This document shows positions 9,200 to 17,940 of a stretch of DNA of 64,000 bases, piece by piece (position 1 is the first letter of the stretch; every line of letters begins with the position of its first letter). The notes below the pieces were generated by a model, which made no database searches, was not told the DNA's origin, and saw only the letters and a program-made list of their open reading frames with translations. Origin of the DNA: CAVOAK01 sp965217615 (lineage in GTDB: Bacteria > Pseudomonadota > Alphaproteobacteria > UBA8366 > CAVOAK01); the NCBI GenBank assembly GCA_965217615.1, contig CBDCIT010000039.1:62001-126000 (forward strand), given 5' to 3'. A program made the translations under genes and the position numbers.

Positions 9200-10345
9200 A
9201 ACGGGCTGCGCCTCTTGACGCGGCCGTCTTGAAGAAACAGGTAGTCCAACAGCCCCTTCATCGTGCGCGGAACAGTCCGACAGGGGCGGATTGTAACCAC
9301 CGCCTCCCAGCAGTTGCCCGATCGCCGTCAATGCGACCGAGGCAGCGAACCGAGGCTCAGTTTCGCCGAAATCTCGAGCTGCGCGAACCAACGTCGAGGG
9401 GTCCGCTCCGTGGGTTCCGGCGCACTCAAGGGCGATATCGAGAAACCCCTCATCCTTCGCGGCTGCGAACCATTTGCCCTTGTCACCACGGATCTCAATC
9501 AGATCGAGGAGTATCTGACGGCGGTCGAGATCGGGATATTGCCGTGCCAGTGCGCGGTAGATGGCGAGATTGGTCGTCCCGCTCGCAGCGCGCAATCCAT
9601 ACTTTCGATAAGCTTCATCGGTGCGGCCGTGCAGGATCAGAAGTCCCTCACAAAAACAGTCGATCGAATTATCTCCGTAACGGGAATTCGAGGTGTCGCG
9701 CACGCCTTCAGCAAATGCGATAGCGGCTTCCCACAGACCTTGGCGGACCAACGCCTCTGCTCCGAACCGGTGCCAGGACCAGAACTTTGTCCGTCGTGCC
9801 GCAAGCAACTCCTGAAGCTCATCGTAGCGGCCAGCTTCAAGCAGGCATGACAAGCAAATCGAAGTCCCTGTCACATGCTGAAAGCTTTGATGATCGGACC
9901 AGGCGCGCCGCACCATCTCGATGACGCGATCCGCATATTCATTGATCAAATCCGGATAGTGGGCGATCTCGCCCCAGCGCTCTTCGACCGGTCCCAGATA
10001 TTCGACACCATCGTTCTGGACCGCCTCGAACAAACGTTGGAGCCACTTGCTTCTGGTCGCATGATCGGCCGGCGCGTCGGCCAGGATCGGAATTAGCTCG
10101 CTCAATGTCCGGGCAACCGCCGTCCCCAAGCCGCCAGACGAGGTGTCGATGTCCTGGAAGGCAGGCCAGATACGCTCCATCAGCGACACCACGCCCTCTC
10201 CCGCGGCGAGGGAATCGGACTTCGCTACCGACCTGATCTCGGAGGCTGCTTCCTTGAGTCGGCTGATCGCAAGTCTTGACCCGCGCCAGCCATACGCCTT
10301 GGCCCGAAGCTTGTTCTTGAACAGCCACTTTCGACTCGCCGCCAT
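9194..10345 (-). pseudogene. Conserved helical-repeat protein of unknown function, C-terminus cut by IS
   Basis: About 380 residues, rich in Leu/Ala/Trp helices with TPR-like spacing (for example LLEAGRYDELQELLAARRTKFWSW and AEALVRQGLWEAAIAFAEG). It resembles a conserved hypothetical family known from rhizobia and relatives (recognised by pattern; no function known). I chose ATG at 10345 (MAASRKWLFKNKLRAK); in-frame ATGs at 10354 and upstream exist. After GGGGYNPPLSD the frame runs into 26 residues of unrelated sequence and ends on a TAA in the right end of the IS1182-like element, so the native C-terminus is lost. Product stability is doubtful. Confidence 0.6.
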
Positions 10346-10669
10346 CACCTCCATCCTTGTAGACCATAAAAACACCAAACAAAGGCAGGAAAGTCTCGCT
10401 TCCTACCACCGTCTGGCGCTTGGCATAAAAAGTGCCATCCAACCCATCAGGCCTAGACTTCAGGAGTAATGGTTCACATCATGTCGGATCCTGGAACTAC
10501 AGCAACAGATGTCCAAATCGTCTTAATATCGTTGGGTCGGCGCGTAGGGTCCGTTCAAAGTCAATATCCCGTTCAGCGAGTATTCGCTGACCCTCGACGT
10601 CATCACCGACACGTTCGAGACCGAGCCTGTAGGCGTCCAGGCCAAGTCACCTCACAGCCACTAGGCTTA
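10346..10669. other. Intergenic, no supported gene
   Basis: No gene seen. A 38-codon open stretch at 10548-10664 has coding-like composition but is closed by stops on both sides and matches nothing I know. Confidence 0.4.
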
Positions 10670-10870
10670 TCACTCAGCATTCCGAAGTTCGCGATGAATG
10701 ATCCGGTAACAGTTTGCGCACAGGCACATTAGGTTCTCTAGTTGCGTATTGTGTCCGGGCTGCATGTCAGCTAGCGGAAGTTTGTGATGCGCCTCAATGC
10801 ACGCGTCACCAATATAGAATGTTGTGATTGGCCGGTGTGGGCGATCGTCCGGGCGCCGGGGAAGAATTTG
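10670..10870 (-). pseudogene. HNH endonuclease, C-terminal fragment
   Basis: Reading on the minus strand to the TGA at 10670-10672 there is ITTFYIGDACIEAHHKLPL, then TQLENLMCLCANCYRIIHRE. This is the HNH nuclease core: EAHHKLPL (metal/catalytic His pair) and LCANCYRIIHR (zinc-type cysteines and final His). Only about the last 65 residues remain and no start is present, so this is a gene fragment, probably from a restriction-type or other mobile HNH protein. Confidence 0.7.
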
Positions 10871-10898
10871 AGACGGGGGAAATCAGTAAGAGGCCCGC

Positions 10899-11582
10899 AT
10901 GCAGCAGCTAGTGCGCTTGTCTTTCCGGCTGTCCGGCTTGCGGACAGGGATCTGCGATTCGCCCAAATTGGTCGCGGCCATGTTGTTGGCCGCATTGATA
11001 CCGCTCGCCGGCTGTGGCACCGCATCGCCGCCGACACGACAGGCGGATATCTGCGAGGTGTTCCAGCAGTACCCCGACTGGTATGACTATGCTCGGAAGT
11101 CCGCAAGCCGCTGGGGAACACCGATCCACGTGCAGATGTCGTTCGTGCGCCACGAATCGAGTTATCGGGGCGATGCCCGGCCGCCGCGCCAATGGCTCTG
11201 GTTCATACCGCTCGGACGTCCGTCTTCTGCCAAGGGTTATGCGCAGGCACAGGATCCAGTTTGGAACGAATACCAAACGGAGCGGGGACGTCTGTTCCGC
11301 AGCCGCGGCGACATGGAAGATGCCCTGGACTTCATCGGCTGGTACAACCACCGAACCAGGCGCCAGCTCGGCATACCCCTCACCGACGCGCAGCGCCTCT
11401 ACCTCGCCTACCACGAAGGGCAGGGCGGTTATCGGCGGGGCACCTGGAGGGACAAACCGAAGGTGCAGCGTGCCGCCCGGCGGGTCGCTGCGACCGCGGA
11501 TCGTTACCGAGTGCAGCTTGCGCGCTGTGAGTCCCACTTTCGGTGCGACTCCTGGTATCAAGTCTGGCCCTTCTGCCGCTAA
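10899..11582 (+). CDS. Transglycosylase SLT-like lipoprotein
   Basis: A 227-residue protein with a lipobox ending LIPLAGC (Cys39) and a lysozyme-like soluble lytic transglycosylase domain from about residue 48. Glu86 in SFVRHESSYRGDARPPR is the expected catalytic acid; the WYNHRTRRQLGIPLTDAQRLYLAYHEGQGGY block follows the family pattern. An AAGAGG leader lies 6-11 bases before the ATG. It would cleave peptidoglycan from the outer membrane or periplasm. The N-region before the hydrophobic core is long (about 23 residues), so a later start is possible. It stands alone between gene debris on both sides. Confidence 0.75.
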   Translation: MQQLVRLSFRLSGLRTGICDSPKLVAAMLLAALIPLAGCGTASPPTRQADICEVFQQYPDWYDYARKSASRWGTPIHVQMSFVRHESSYRGDARPPRQWLWFIPLGRPSSAKGYAQAQDPVWNEYQTERGRLFRSRGDMEDALDFIGWYNHRTRRQLGIPLTDAQRLYLAYHEGQGGYRRGTWRDKPKVQRAARRVAATADRYRVQLARCESHFRCDSWYQVWPFCR

Positions 11583-11886
11583 TCGTCGATCGGCACTCTC
11601 GCGATATGCGGTTGCGCCAGCGCGTATGAAACCGCATGCTAGGTGGAGAGTCTTTGCGTTGAAGGGAGTCGAAACTACACCCCGAATCACAGCCAAGATT
11701 TTCGGCGAATCGTACACGGGCGGGGTTCCTGGTCGTGGAACAGCGGCCAACGTACGGTTAGAACCGGCTTTCGAAGTCCTTGCATCAGATATCGCTAATG
11801 GATGCGCGATGAGCGGGCATTTGACGTCATAACCAAGGGAATCTGGAAACAGAAAAAGTGGCTGTCCCAGACAACCAAATTTGGAA
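11583..11886. other. Intergenic, nothing recognised
   Basis: About 300 bases after the transglycosylase gene. No gene or clear structure seen. Confidence 0.4.
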
Positions 11887-12054
11887 GTTATCAGGGAACG
11901 GGATCGTCTGATCGAGCATTTCGGTGCCGGCACGACAGCACGAACGGCAGCGCGTCTATGTGGTGTGAACCGCAAGACGGAGGTTTTCTATTCCCACCGG
12001 CTTCGCGAGATCATCGCCCTTGAGCTGGTCGTTCTTGCCGTGCATGAGTTCTGA
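11887..12054 (+). pseudogene. IS1595-like transposase, short N-terminal fragment
   Basis: In one frame the sequence reads RERDRLIEHFGAGTTARTAA followed by RLCGVNRKTEVFYSHRLREII and a TGA at 12052. This is the helix-turn-helix start of IS1595-type transposases; the catalytic domain is absent. Confidence 0.65.
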
Positions 12055-12370
12055 TCGGGTCGGTCTTCCGTTCGGCCGGTTTCGACTGCACGGACGCTTT
12101 CATTCGAAGCTCTTGCCCACGAGCCGGGATCGCCGGGTCGCGTCTTCGTTCTCGATGAGAATGCGCTGGCAGATCTGCTGCTGGAGATCGAGGAGGCAAG
12201 CAGCGGCTCGGCAAGACGACGGATCCCTGGCTGGACAGGGAGGCCCGTAGTTGCGCGATCCAGAGATCGTGGACAAGGCGACCCATCCGCCGCCGCTGCA
12301 AGGAGGGCACTTTGGTCGAGGTGATGCAACATCGGTGGTGCTCGCCGATCCTCGATGGCATTCTCGCGCG
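12055..12370. other. Intergenic debris
   Basis: No supported gene. A plus-strand stretch near 12120-12200 (FVLDENALADLLLEIEEA) looks coding but is not recognisable. Confidence 0.35.
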
Positions 12371-13030
12371 ATGAGCGAGCCCACTCCGGTGCAAGACGTG
12401 GTGCAGGCGCAAAAAGTTGCGACCATTACCATCGCGGAATATGATCGTATGGCAGCGGCTTACCGTCGCGGCACGGCCGATCATGACGTCAGCCAGAACA
12501 TCGCGGCCCTGCTCGAAGCGATCGACGGCGCGGCGCCCCACGTCATTCTCGATCTAGGCTGCGGGCCCGGCCGGGATCTTCGCCGGTTCACCGCACTCGG
12601 CCACGAGGCGGTCGGCCTCGACGGATCGGCCGAGCTCGCCGCCATGGCGCACGCCAAGACGGATTGTGAGGTGCTGCACCAAGACTTTCTCGCGCTTGAC
12701 CTGCCATCCGCCCGCTTCGACGGGATCTTCGCAAATGCCTCGCTGTTCCACGTGCCGAGCAGCCAGCTGGCCCGGGTCCTTGGCGACCTCGCCGCGACCC
12801 TCAAGCCCAGCGGTGTCCTGTTCTGCTCGAACCCGCGGGGCGACAACGAGGAAGGCTGGGCCGGTGGGCGCTACGGCTGCTTCCATGATCTCGAAACGTG
12901 GCGCGCCTACGTCACCGGCGCGGGCTTTCTGGAACTACACCACTATTATCGCCCGCCGGGCCGGCCGCGGGTGCAGCAGCCGTGGCTCGCCACGGTCTGG
13001 CGCAAGAGCTCGGTGAATCATGCCCAGTAG
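12371..13030 (+). CDS. Class I SAM-dependent methyltransferase
   Basis: A 219-residue methyltransferase with a Rossmann-type SAM site: VILDLGCGPGRDLRRF (residues 58-72, motif I), VGLDGSAELAAMA (motif II acidic Asp) and FANASLFHVPSSQLARVL (motif IV/V). The fold group includes UbiE-like small-molecule methyltransferases; the substrate is unknown. I chose ATG at 12371 because the frame upstream translates repetitive low-quality sequence. The tail overlaps by 13 bases a DDE-integrase fragment on the other strand, so the last residues may be altered by that junction. Confidence 0.8.
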   Translation: MSEPTPVQDVVQAQKVATITIAEYDRMAAAYRRGTADHDVSQNIAALLEAIDGAAPHVILDLGCGPGRDLRRFTALGHEAVGLDGSAELAAMAHAKTDCEVLHQDFLALDLPSARFDGIFANASLFHVPSSQLARVLGDLAATLKPSGVLFCSNPRGDNEEGWAGGRYGCFHDLETWRAYVTGAGFLELHHYYRPPGRPRVQQPWLATVWRKSSVNHAQ

Positions 13031-13211
13031 CGGCCCGTCACGCCGATGACAACCGACGCGATTCCCACCACCCATGCTGCCGTCGGGTGTTCCGTCACGC
13101 CAAAGTGGACGCTCTGCCAGCGTTCGTGGTGCAAAACGACGAAGACCATGAGAAACCGGAACGTGGCGGTCGGCAGGACGAAGAAATCGATCGAAGCAAG
13201 AGCCTTCGAAT
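13018..13211 (-). pseudogene. DDE integrase (rve) fragment
   Basis: The minus strand reads ASIDFFVLPTATFRFLMVFVV followed by LHHERWQSVHFGVTEHPTAAW, which matches the catalytic core of rve-type integrases (DFF, first Asp; FVVL.H.RR.V.HF.VT.HPTA.W). After PTAAW the sequence departs from the family and stops at 13018. The fragment is cut upstream by an IS6-type terminus at 13212. Confidence 0.65.
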
Positions 13212-13236
13212 GGCATTGTCATGTATGGACGCCCCC

Positions 13237-13473
13237 GGTGTTGCAAGGGAGAAACTGACTTAAAACGGCGGTAGAGCTTGCAGTCATGTATCCGGCCTTT
13301 GCGCTGCGGTACGCTGACCGCTGGCCCTGATGGAATCCGAAAGATCGACGCCCAGTCAGATTAACGAGCTCAAAGCTCTGACAATGCCTCGGGTTTGGCC
13401 GATCTCGGGTGGAGCCCTGTTTCGCCATCAAATCGTCGTTACCCTCGCAAGTTTGTATCCGCTTTCCAGCTGG
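13237..13473 (-). ncRNA. Candidate bridge RNA region of IS1111-type copy 1
   Basis: The 237 bases between the transposase stop and the left repeat carry no gene. They contain GCAGTCATGTAT at 13280-13291, which matches the outer flank of copy 3 exactly over 12 bases and the GTCATG flank of copies 1 and 2. They also contain TCAGATTAAC at 13356-13365, which matches the other flank (TCAGACTAAC in copy 2) at 9 of 10 bases. These are the features expected of guide loops. Boundaries and strand of the RNA are inferred from the IS1111 group. Confidence 0.5.
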
Positions 13474-14493
13474 TCAGGCGGGCGTCGGTCGGTAGATACG
13501 CTCGTATCTGAGCAGTGCCCAGGCGACGCGGGCTGTCTTATTGGCCATGGCGACCAGCACGACGTTTGTCGGCCGCCGCGCCAGGAGCCGGTCGCTCCAG
13601 CCAGGCCCCGTGCCCGGCTTGGCGCGGCGCCAGCGCAGCACGCTTCGCGCACCATGCACGAGCAAGCGCCTGATATAGCCATCCCCGCGCTTCGAGATCC
13701 GCCCCAGCCTGTCCTTGCCGCCACTCGAGTGTTGTCGGGGCACCAGACCGAGCCAGGCCGAGAGCTGCCGGCCCGAGCGAAACTGCGCGCCATCTCCGAT
13801 CGTCGCGACCAGCGCCGTCGCGGTGATGACACCGACGCCGGGGATCGTCGCCAGACGGCGGCTCGCCTGGTTGGATCGGTGCCAAGCCAAAAGCGTCGCC
13901 TCCAGCTGCTTGATCCGGGCCTGAGCGGAATGGAGCTGCTCAACCAGAGAGCCAAGCGCCTCGCGTGCCAGAGGGGGCAGTCGCACATCACCGGGATCTT
14001 CGATGATGGCAACCAGTTCCTCCACCTTCGACGCCCCTTGAGCGACGATCAGTCCGAGCTCCGCACAGTGGCCGCGAAGCGCATTGATCACCATCGTGTG
14101 TTGACGGACCAACAGCTCACGGGCCCGGTGCAGCATCAAAACCGATTGCTGCTCGGCGCTTTTCGCCGGCGCAAAGCGCATCGTCGGACGCGTCACCGCC
14201 TCGCAGATCGCTTCCGCATCCGCCGCGTCGTTCTTGTTCGTCTTGACGAAGGGGCGAACGTATTGAGGCGGGATCAGCCGGACCTCATGGCCCAGCGCTT
14301 GTATCTCACGCGCCCAGTAGTGCGCACTGGCGCAGGCTTCCATGCCGACAAGACAGGATGGCAATCCGGCGAAGAACGCCAACACCTTCCCGCGGCGCAG
14401 CTTCCGCCGTAGTACCGCTCGACCCTCACCATCAGCACCGTGAACCTGGAACACCGTCTTTGCCAGATCAAAACCGATTGTTGTAATATCCAT
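13474..14493 (-). CDS. IS110/IS1111-type DEDD transposase, copy 1
   Basis: A 339-residue DEDD recombinase. The RuvC-like domain shows IGFDLAKTVFQVH (Asp), GMEACASAHYW (Glu) and NKNDAADAEAICE (two Asp). The C-terminal transposase-20 domain shows LATIPGVGVITATALVA and GKDRLGRISKRGDGYIRRLL with the conserved Ser. The ATG at 14493 gives the standard MDITTIGFDLAK start. Copy 1 differs from the others by single residues such as His for Arg in VRQHTMVINAL. These enzymes use a bridge RNA made from the element's own non-coding end. Confidence 0.95.
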   Translation of the reverse strand: MDITTIGFDLAKTVFQVHGADGEGRAVLRRKLRRGKVLAFFAGLPSCLVGMEACASAHYWAREIQALGHEVRLIPPQYVRPFVKTNKNDAADAEAICEAVTRPTMRFAPAKSAEQQSVLMLHRARELLVRQHTMVINALRGHCAELGLIVAQGASKVEELVAIIEDPGDVRLPPLAREALGSLVEQLHSAQARIKQLEATLLAWHRSNQASRRLATIPGVGVITATALVATIGDGAQFRSGRQLSAWLGLVPRQHSSGGKDRLGRISKRGDGYIRRLLVHGARSVLRWRRAKPGTGPGWSDRLLARRPTNVVLVAMANKTARVAWALLRYERIYRPTPA

Positions 14494-14570
14494 CGTGGAC
14501 GCTCCCTCTGTCTGGAGTTCAAACCAAACTCCATTCTGGCGCACTCGACGCCGAAAAGGGGGCGTCCATA

Positions 14571-14628
14571 CCATCAGAGTAAATTGGCTTGAGCCAGGAA
14601 GTAAGCTCTCGTAGCCTCCGGCGATGCG
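14571..14628 (-). mobile_element. IS6-type element, 5' end remnant
   Basis: Fifty-eight bases closely match (a few mismatches) the upstream end of the IS6-type element at 24474-25270, up to and including its start codon ATGC. Together with GGCATTGTCATG at 13212-13223 they form an IS6 terminus into which IS1111-type copy 1 inserted. The rest of this IS6 copy is deleted. Confidence 0.75.
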
Positions 14629-14711
14629 AGCCGGATTGTCGCCTGGCGGTCGCCCAACCGTAGTGCTCGGTGATCCGGTTGAAACGGTCCCTCGACCGCC
14701 GCGAGCGCCGC

Positions 14712-15130
14712 CTATCGTCCCGGGTTTTCCGGCCCCGGATAATCCGCGAGAAAATCGCCCGCAATACTGTCCGCCACTCGGGCTCCGGAGTCCCGCACCG
14801 AGTCCTGCGCCAGGTGCGCATAGCGCGCGGTCGTTTCCACCTGCGTGTGACCGAGCAGCCGGCCGATTATCGGTAGAGATTCCCCGAGCGCCAGCGCATG
14901 GGACGCGTAGCTATGGCGGCAATCGTGAATCCGCATGTCCTTCAGTCCTGCACGATCGCAGATGACGTCCCAGGGATCGTTCAGATTGCGCATCGCCTTG
15001 CCCTTGATCCGGCCCGGGATCACGAACGGATTGTCCAGAACCCGCGGGATTCGGGACAGGACCTTCACGGCTTCCGGCGCCAGGGTGATCGTCCTGGGGC
15101 CGGTCTTCGACTCCGTTAGACAGAGAATAA
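14712..15130 (-). pseudogene. Tyrosine recombinase (phage-type integrase), C-terminal fragment
   Basis: The minus strand reads LTESKTGPRTITLAPEAVKV then IHDCRHSYASHALALGE, LLGHTQVETTARYAHLA. These are the Arg-His (HDCRHSYAS), HxxR-type second box and catalytic Tyr (RYAHL) of the tyrosine recombinase fold. The first catalytic Arg region and N-terminal arm-binding domain are missing; upstream the sequence becomes AT-rich (15125-15185). It ends at TAG 14712-14714. It is probably the remains of an integrated element. Confidence 0.8.
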
Positions 15131-15604
15131 ATCTAATATGTTGTAAAAGAACAATAATATTTGTTAGCAGGGAAAGTTGTAATCAAAACGAATGCGGAAT
15201 TCATCAATCGGCTGACCCGCCCTGAACGCAATTGGCTCCGGATGGCAATGCGGTCGCGCGAGGGGCGTCCGTTCGTTCGCGCGGGGAAGGTCGGGACGAA
15301 AGCGCCGGAGCCGGCGCCTCCTTACGCTGTTCCTTCCGGGGAGTCACGGCACGGGGTGGAGCCCGGACTACAGCCACTTGGCAATCCTGCGCCGGAGCTG
15401 GCAGGTCCGGTCGGCGGCAGGTCCGGTCGACAATTCGTTGTCGATGGATCGCGCTGCGGTTTGCATGGCATCGGGAACGGACCGGCGCCGATCGGTGTCG
15501 TGCTTCCGCAAGGGAGCCTCTTTCGATTCGAGTACGGCGGCGCGTTCGGCCATCGCCGTCGGATGCATTTGCGGACTTGAAACGCCGCGCGCCGGTAGCG
15601 CGGC
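15131..15604. other. No supported gene
   Basis: An AT-rich patch (about 15125-15185) followed by GC-rich sequence. Several open frames exist on both strands but none shows a recognisable domain. Confidence 0.4.
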
Positions 15605-16141
15605 CTATCCGGACTGGTGGCTGTCCCGTCCGAGCGCCATGTCGCGTACGGCCTGCTCCAGCGCCCGGAACGGCGGTAGATCCTCGGCGGCCCGCCGGGC
15701 GACGAACCCCGAGCGGTAGCGATAGCGCCCGATCTCGACCGGCAGCGGCCGGATGAGGCCGCCGGGCAGCCGGTTAAGCAGCTCCGTCGAGAGCCAGGCG
15801 AACCAGGGGCCGCCTGCCATGGCGAACAGGCCGGCGCCGTCGAGGCGGAGCAAGGTCACGATGCGCGCCGGCGCCGTGTCGCGGAGCTGCGCCAGGATCG
15901 CGGCGAGCGAGGGGCGGTTCTCGTCACGCGAAGCGGGCGCGGGCCAGTCGAAGTCGAGCCAGGGATAGCGCGCGAGGTCTTCCGGGCCGACCGGACCGCC
16001 GAGCAGCGGATGACCGCGCCAAGCGACGACGCCGGCGGTCATGTCGAGGAAGCGTTCGCGCCGGAGGAACTCCGGCAGGGGTTCGTCCTCGTCGATGCCG
16101 CCGCAATGCAGGTCGCAGTCCGCTTCGGCGAGGCGGCGCAT
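15605..16141 (-). pseudogene. LysR-type regulator, effector-domain fragment
   Basis: About 178 codons of the C-terminal substrate-binding domain: ADCDLHCGGIDEDEPLPEFL, then TAGVVAWRGHPLL, DLARYPWLDFDWP and a tail with YRSGFVARRAAEDLPPF. The helix-turn-helix half is absent and the sequence upstream of about 16141 is in a different frame. No start codon or promoter fits. It is one of several unrelated fragments lying end to end here. Confidence 0.7.
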
Positions 16142-16451
16142 CCCCTCGGCGCACCGACAGTCTCCATGCCGGTATCGAGGGTGGCCGCAACCGCCGTGTG
16201 CAGCGCCGCAATGGCGAAGCCTCCGAGCACGATCGCGCGCTCGCCCCAGGTGCTGCGGCCCGTCCTGTGAGCCGCCGCCGGACCAATGTCCGGTCCATCG
16301 AATGTTCGTGTCATGTTCATGGCCTCCGATCTTACCGGCGACAGCGCCGATTGGAATCCTCGGCACCTTCTTCCGGCCCGGTTTCCGTCGCCCCGGCCCC
16401 TGCCGGCCTCGACCTCCGGGCGGCGCGGTCCGCAATGGCGGGGAGTCCCTG
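16142..16451. other. Junction region of gene fragments
   Basis: About 310 bases with no clear gene; frames on both strands are GC-driven. Confidence 0.35.
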
Positions 16452-16576
16452 ATGCGCGGGTTCGGCGGCAGCACGCTCCGGGGCGGCCAGACCGTCTTCC
16501 ACTCGATCCGCATGTGGGGCCAGCTGTTCCAGGCCGCGATGCTGTTCGCTGCCTTCATGACGGTCGCCGTGCCGGC
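16452..16576 (+). pseudogene. TraD-like coupling protein, N-terminal fragment
   Basis: From ATG 16452 the frame gives LRGGQTVFHSIRMWGQLFQA followed by a hydrophobic helix (AMLFAAFMTVAVPAW). The GGQT-x-RM-x-Q pattern plus a membrane helix is typical of the first residues of TraD-type conjugative coupling proteins. It ends abruptly where the topoisomerase fragment begins. Identification rests on about 40 residues. Confidence 0.4.
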
Positions 16577-16920
16577 CTGGAACGCGAGGCGGCGCAGGCG
16601 GTCCTCGCCGCGGCGCGGGAATTCGGGGGCCCGCTGGGGGTGCGTGTTGAGGACAGGAGGCAGCGCCCGCCGCGGCTGCACGACCCGCCCTCGCTCCAGA
16701 AGTTGTGCAGCGCACGCTTCGGCTGGTCGGCATCGAAGACGCTGGAAGTGGCCAAGGAGCTCTATGACGGGACGGGCAAGAAGATCCTGACCTACCCGCG
16801 CGCAGAGGTCCGGTATCTGCCGGAAAGCGCCATTACGGACGTTCCGAGGATCGTCGCCGGGCTGCGGGCCGGAAAGTCCTACGGCGTCATCCCGGCGCCG
16901 TCGCCCCCGGCGATCCGCAA
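16577..16920 (+). pseudogene. Type IA DNA topoisomerase, internal fragment
   Basis: The frame encodes PPRLHDPPSLQKLC, FGWSASKTLEVAKELYDGTG and ILTYPRAEVRYLPESAI, then SYGVIPAPSPPAIRKG. TYPR is the active-site Tyr/Arg motif of type IA topoisomerases; the surrounding residues match the plasmid/ICE topoisomerase III branch. Both the TOPRIM domain upstream and the C-terminus are missing. Together with the TraD-like piece it suggests a decayed conjugative element. Confidence 0.7.
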
Positions 16921-17766
16921 GGGACCGACCCGAACCCGGCGCTGGGAAGGGCGCGCTCCACCCGCGCCCATGCGCACCCCTTTCTATCCGACCCTGCGGT
17001 CCGGAAGGCCCTGTCGATGGCGATCGACCGCAGGCTTCTCGCCGAGACCGGCTACGGCCGGGCAGGCAGGGCCACCTGCAACATCGTCCCCGCCCCGCCC
17101 GCCTACGCATCCGCAGCGAATGACGATTGCCTGACCCAGGACCTGGCGGATGCGCGGCGATTGCTGGACGAGGCGGGCTGGCTCCCCGGGCCGGACGGTA
17201 TACGCCGCAAGGACGGCATGCGGCTGACGATCCTGTTCCAGACTTCGGCCAACGCCGTCCGGAAGCGGTCCCAGGCGCTGATCGCGCGATGGTGGTCTGC
17301 GATCGGCATCGAGACGGAACTCCGCCGGGTCGATGCCTCGGTGTTCTTCGGCGGCGACCCCAACAGTCCCGACACGTACCAGGAGTTCTTCGCGGACGTG
17401 CAGATGTATGCGTTCAAGTTCGAAGGCGCCGACCCCGAAGCCTATCTGGGCAAGTGGCGGTGTGGAAACGAACCCCGGCCGGACACGCGCTGGCAGGGAG
17501 AGAACATTCCGCGCTATTGCAGCGCGGCCTATGACCGGTTGCTGGGGGAACTGGCGCGCACCGGCGACATGGGCCGAAGGGCAGTCCTCGCCAAGGCCCT
17601 GAACGACATGCTGGTCCGGGACCATGTGCTGATCCCGCTGGTTCACCGCGGGCGCGTCTCCGCTCATGGAGGCTCGCTTTGCGGCGTCCGGTTGAATACC
17701 TGGGACAGCGAGCTCTGGAACATCGCCGACTGGTACCGGGCGGCTGCGGAGGGGGAATGCCGATAG
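16921..17766 (+). pseudogene. ABC transporter substrate-binding protein (SBP family 5), C-terminal half
   Basis: The frame begins at TDPNPALG and gives HPFLSDPAVRKALSMAIDR, a diagnostic helix of family 5 (peptide/nickel-type) binding proteins, followed by DLADARRLLDEAGW, LTILFQTSANAVRKRSQ and a full C-terminal lobe ending at TGA 17764-17766. The N-terminal lobe and signal peptide are gone, so the product could not bind ligand normally. The upstream half is replaced by topoisomerase sequence. Confidence 0.8.
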
Positions 17767-17828
17767 CTTCCGGGTTCAGCGGAAACTCGTCTTTTGGGAG
17801 GCGGCCCGCTTGCCCCGGTGGGTCAACA

Positions 17829-17850
17829 GGCTTGACGTATACGTCAAGCC
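17829..17850. promoter_or_regulatory. Perfect 22-bp palindrome
   Basis: GGCTTGACGTA is followed immediately by its exact reverse complement. The core TTGACGTATACGTCAA resembles operators of MerR-type catabolic regulators (LiuR-like), but no such gene lies adjacent. It sits 60 bases after the binding-protein fragment and could also act as a terminator stem. Confidence 0.45.
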
Positions 17851-17940
17851 CACGCGGCTTCGCTCCGCGCACCGCAAGGCGCTACACGAAGCCGCTCGGG
17901 TCCCCCCTATTGACTACCGGGACAACCTCCGCCGTGCCAC

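Larger units (their letters stand above)
13224..14570 (-). mobile_element. IS110 family, IS1111-type element, copy 1
   Basis: A 1,347-bp element bounded by subterminal inverted repeats TATGGACGCCCCC (13224-13236) and its reverse complement (14558-14570). Copies 2 (23125-24473, same strand) and 3 (25271-26617, opposite strand) are almost identical. The long non-coding end lies downstream of the transposase, as in the IS1111 subgroup. The left flank is GGCATTGTCATG (13212-13223) and the right flank CCATCAGAGTAAATT, both IS6-end sequence. Exact termini are uncertain by a few bases. Confidence 0.85.

Noticed and set aside
10548..10664. 38-codon stretch VNIPFSEYSLTLDVITDTF
   Set aside because: Looks coding but is closed by stops on both sides and matches nothing I know.
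13330..14412. Long open frame (360 codons) antisense to the IS1111-type transposase, repeated in all three copies
   Set aside because: It is the GC-rich shadow of the transposase gene; composition is His/Arg/Gln-rich and no domain is visible.
15605..17110. 501-codon minus-strand frame
   Set aside because: Only its last 178 codons resemble a LysR domain; the rest is antisense to topoisomerase and binding-protein fragments.
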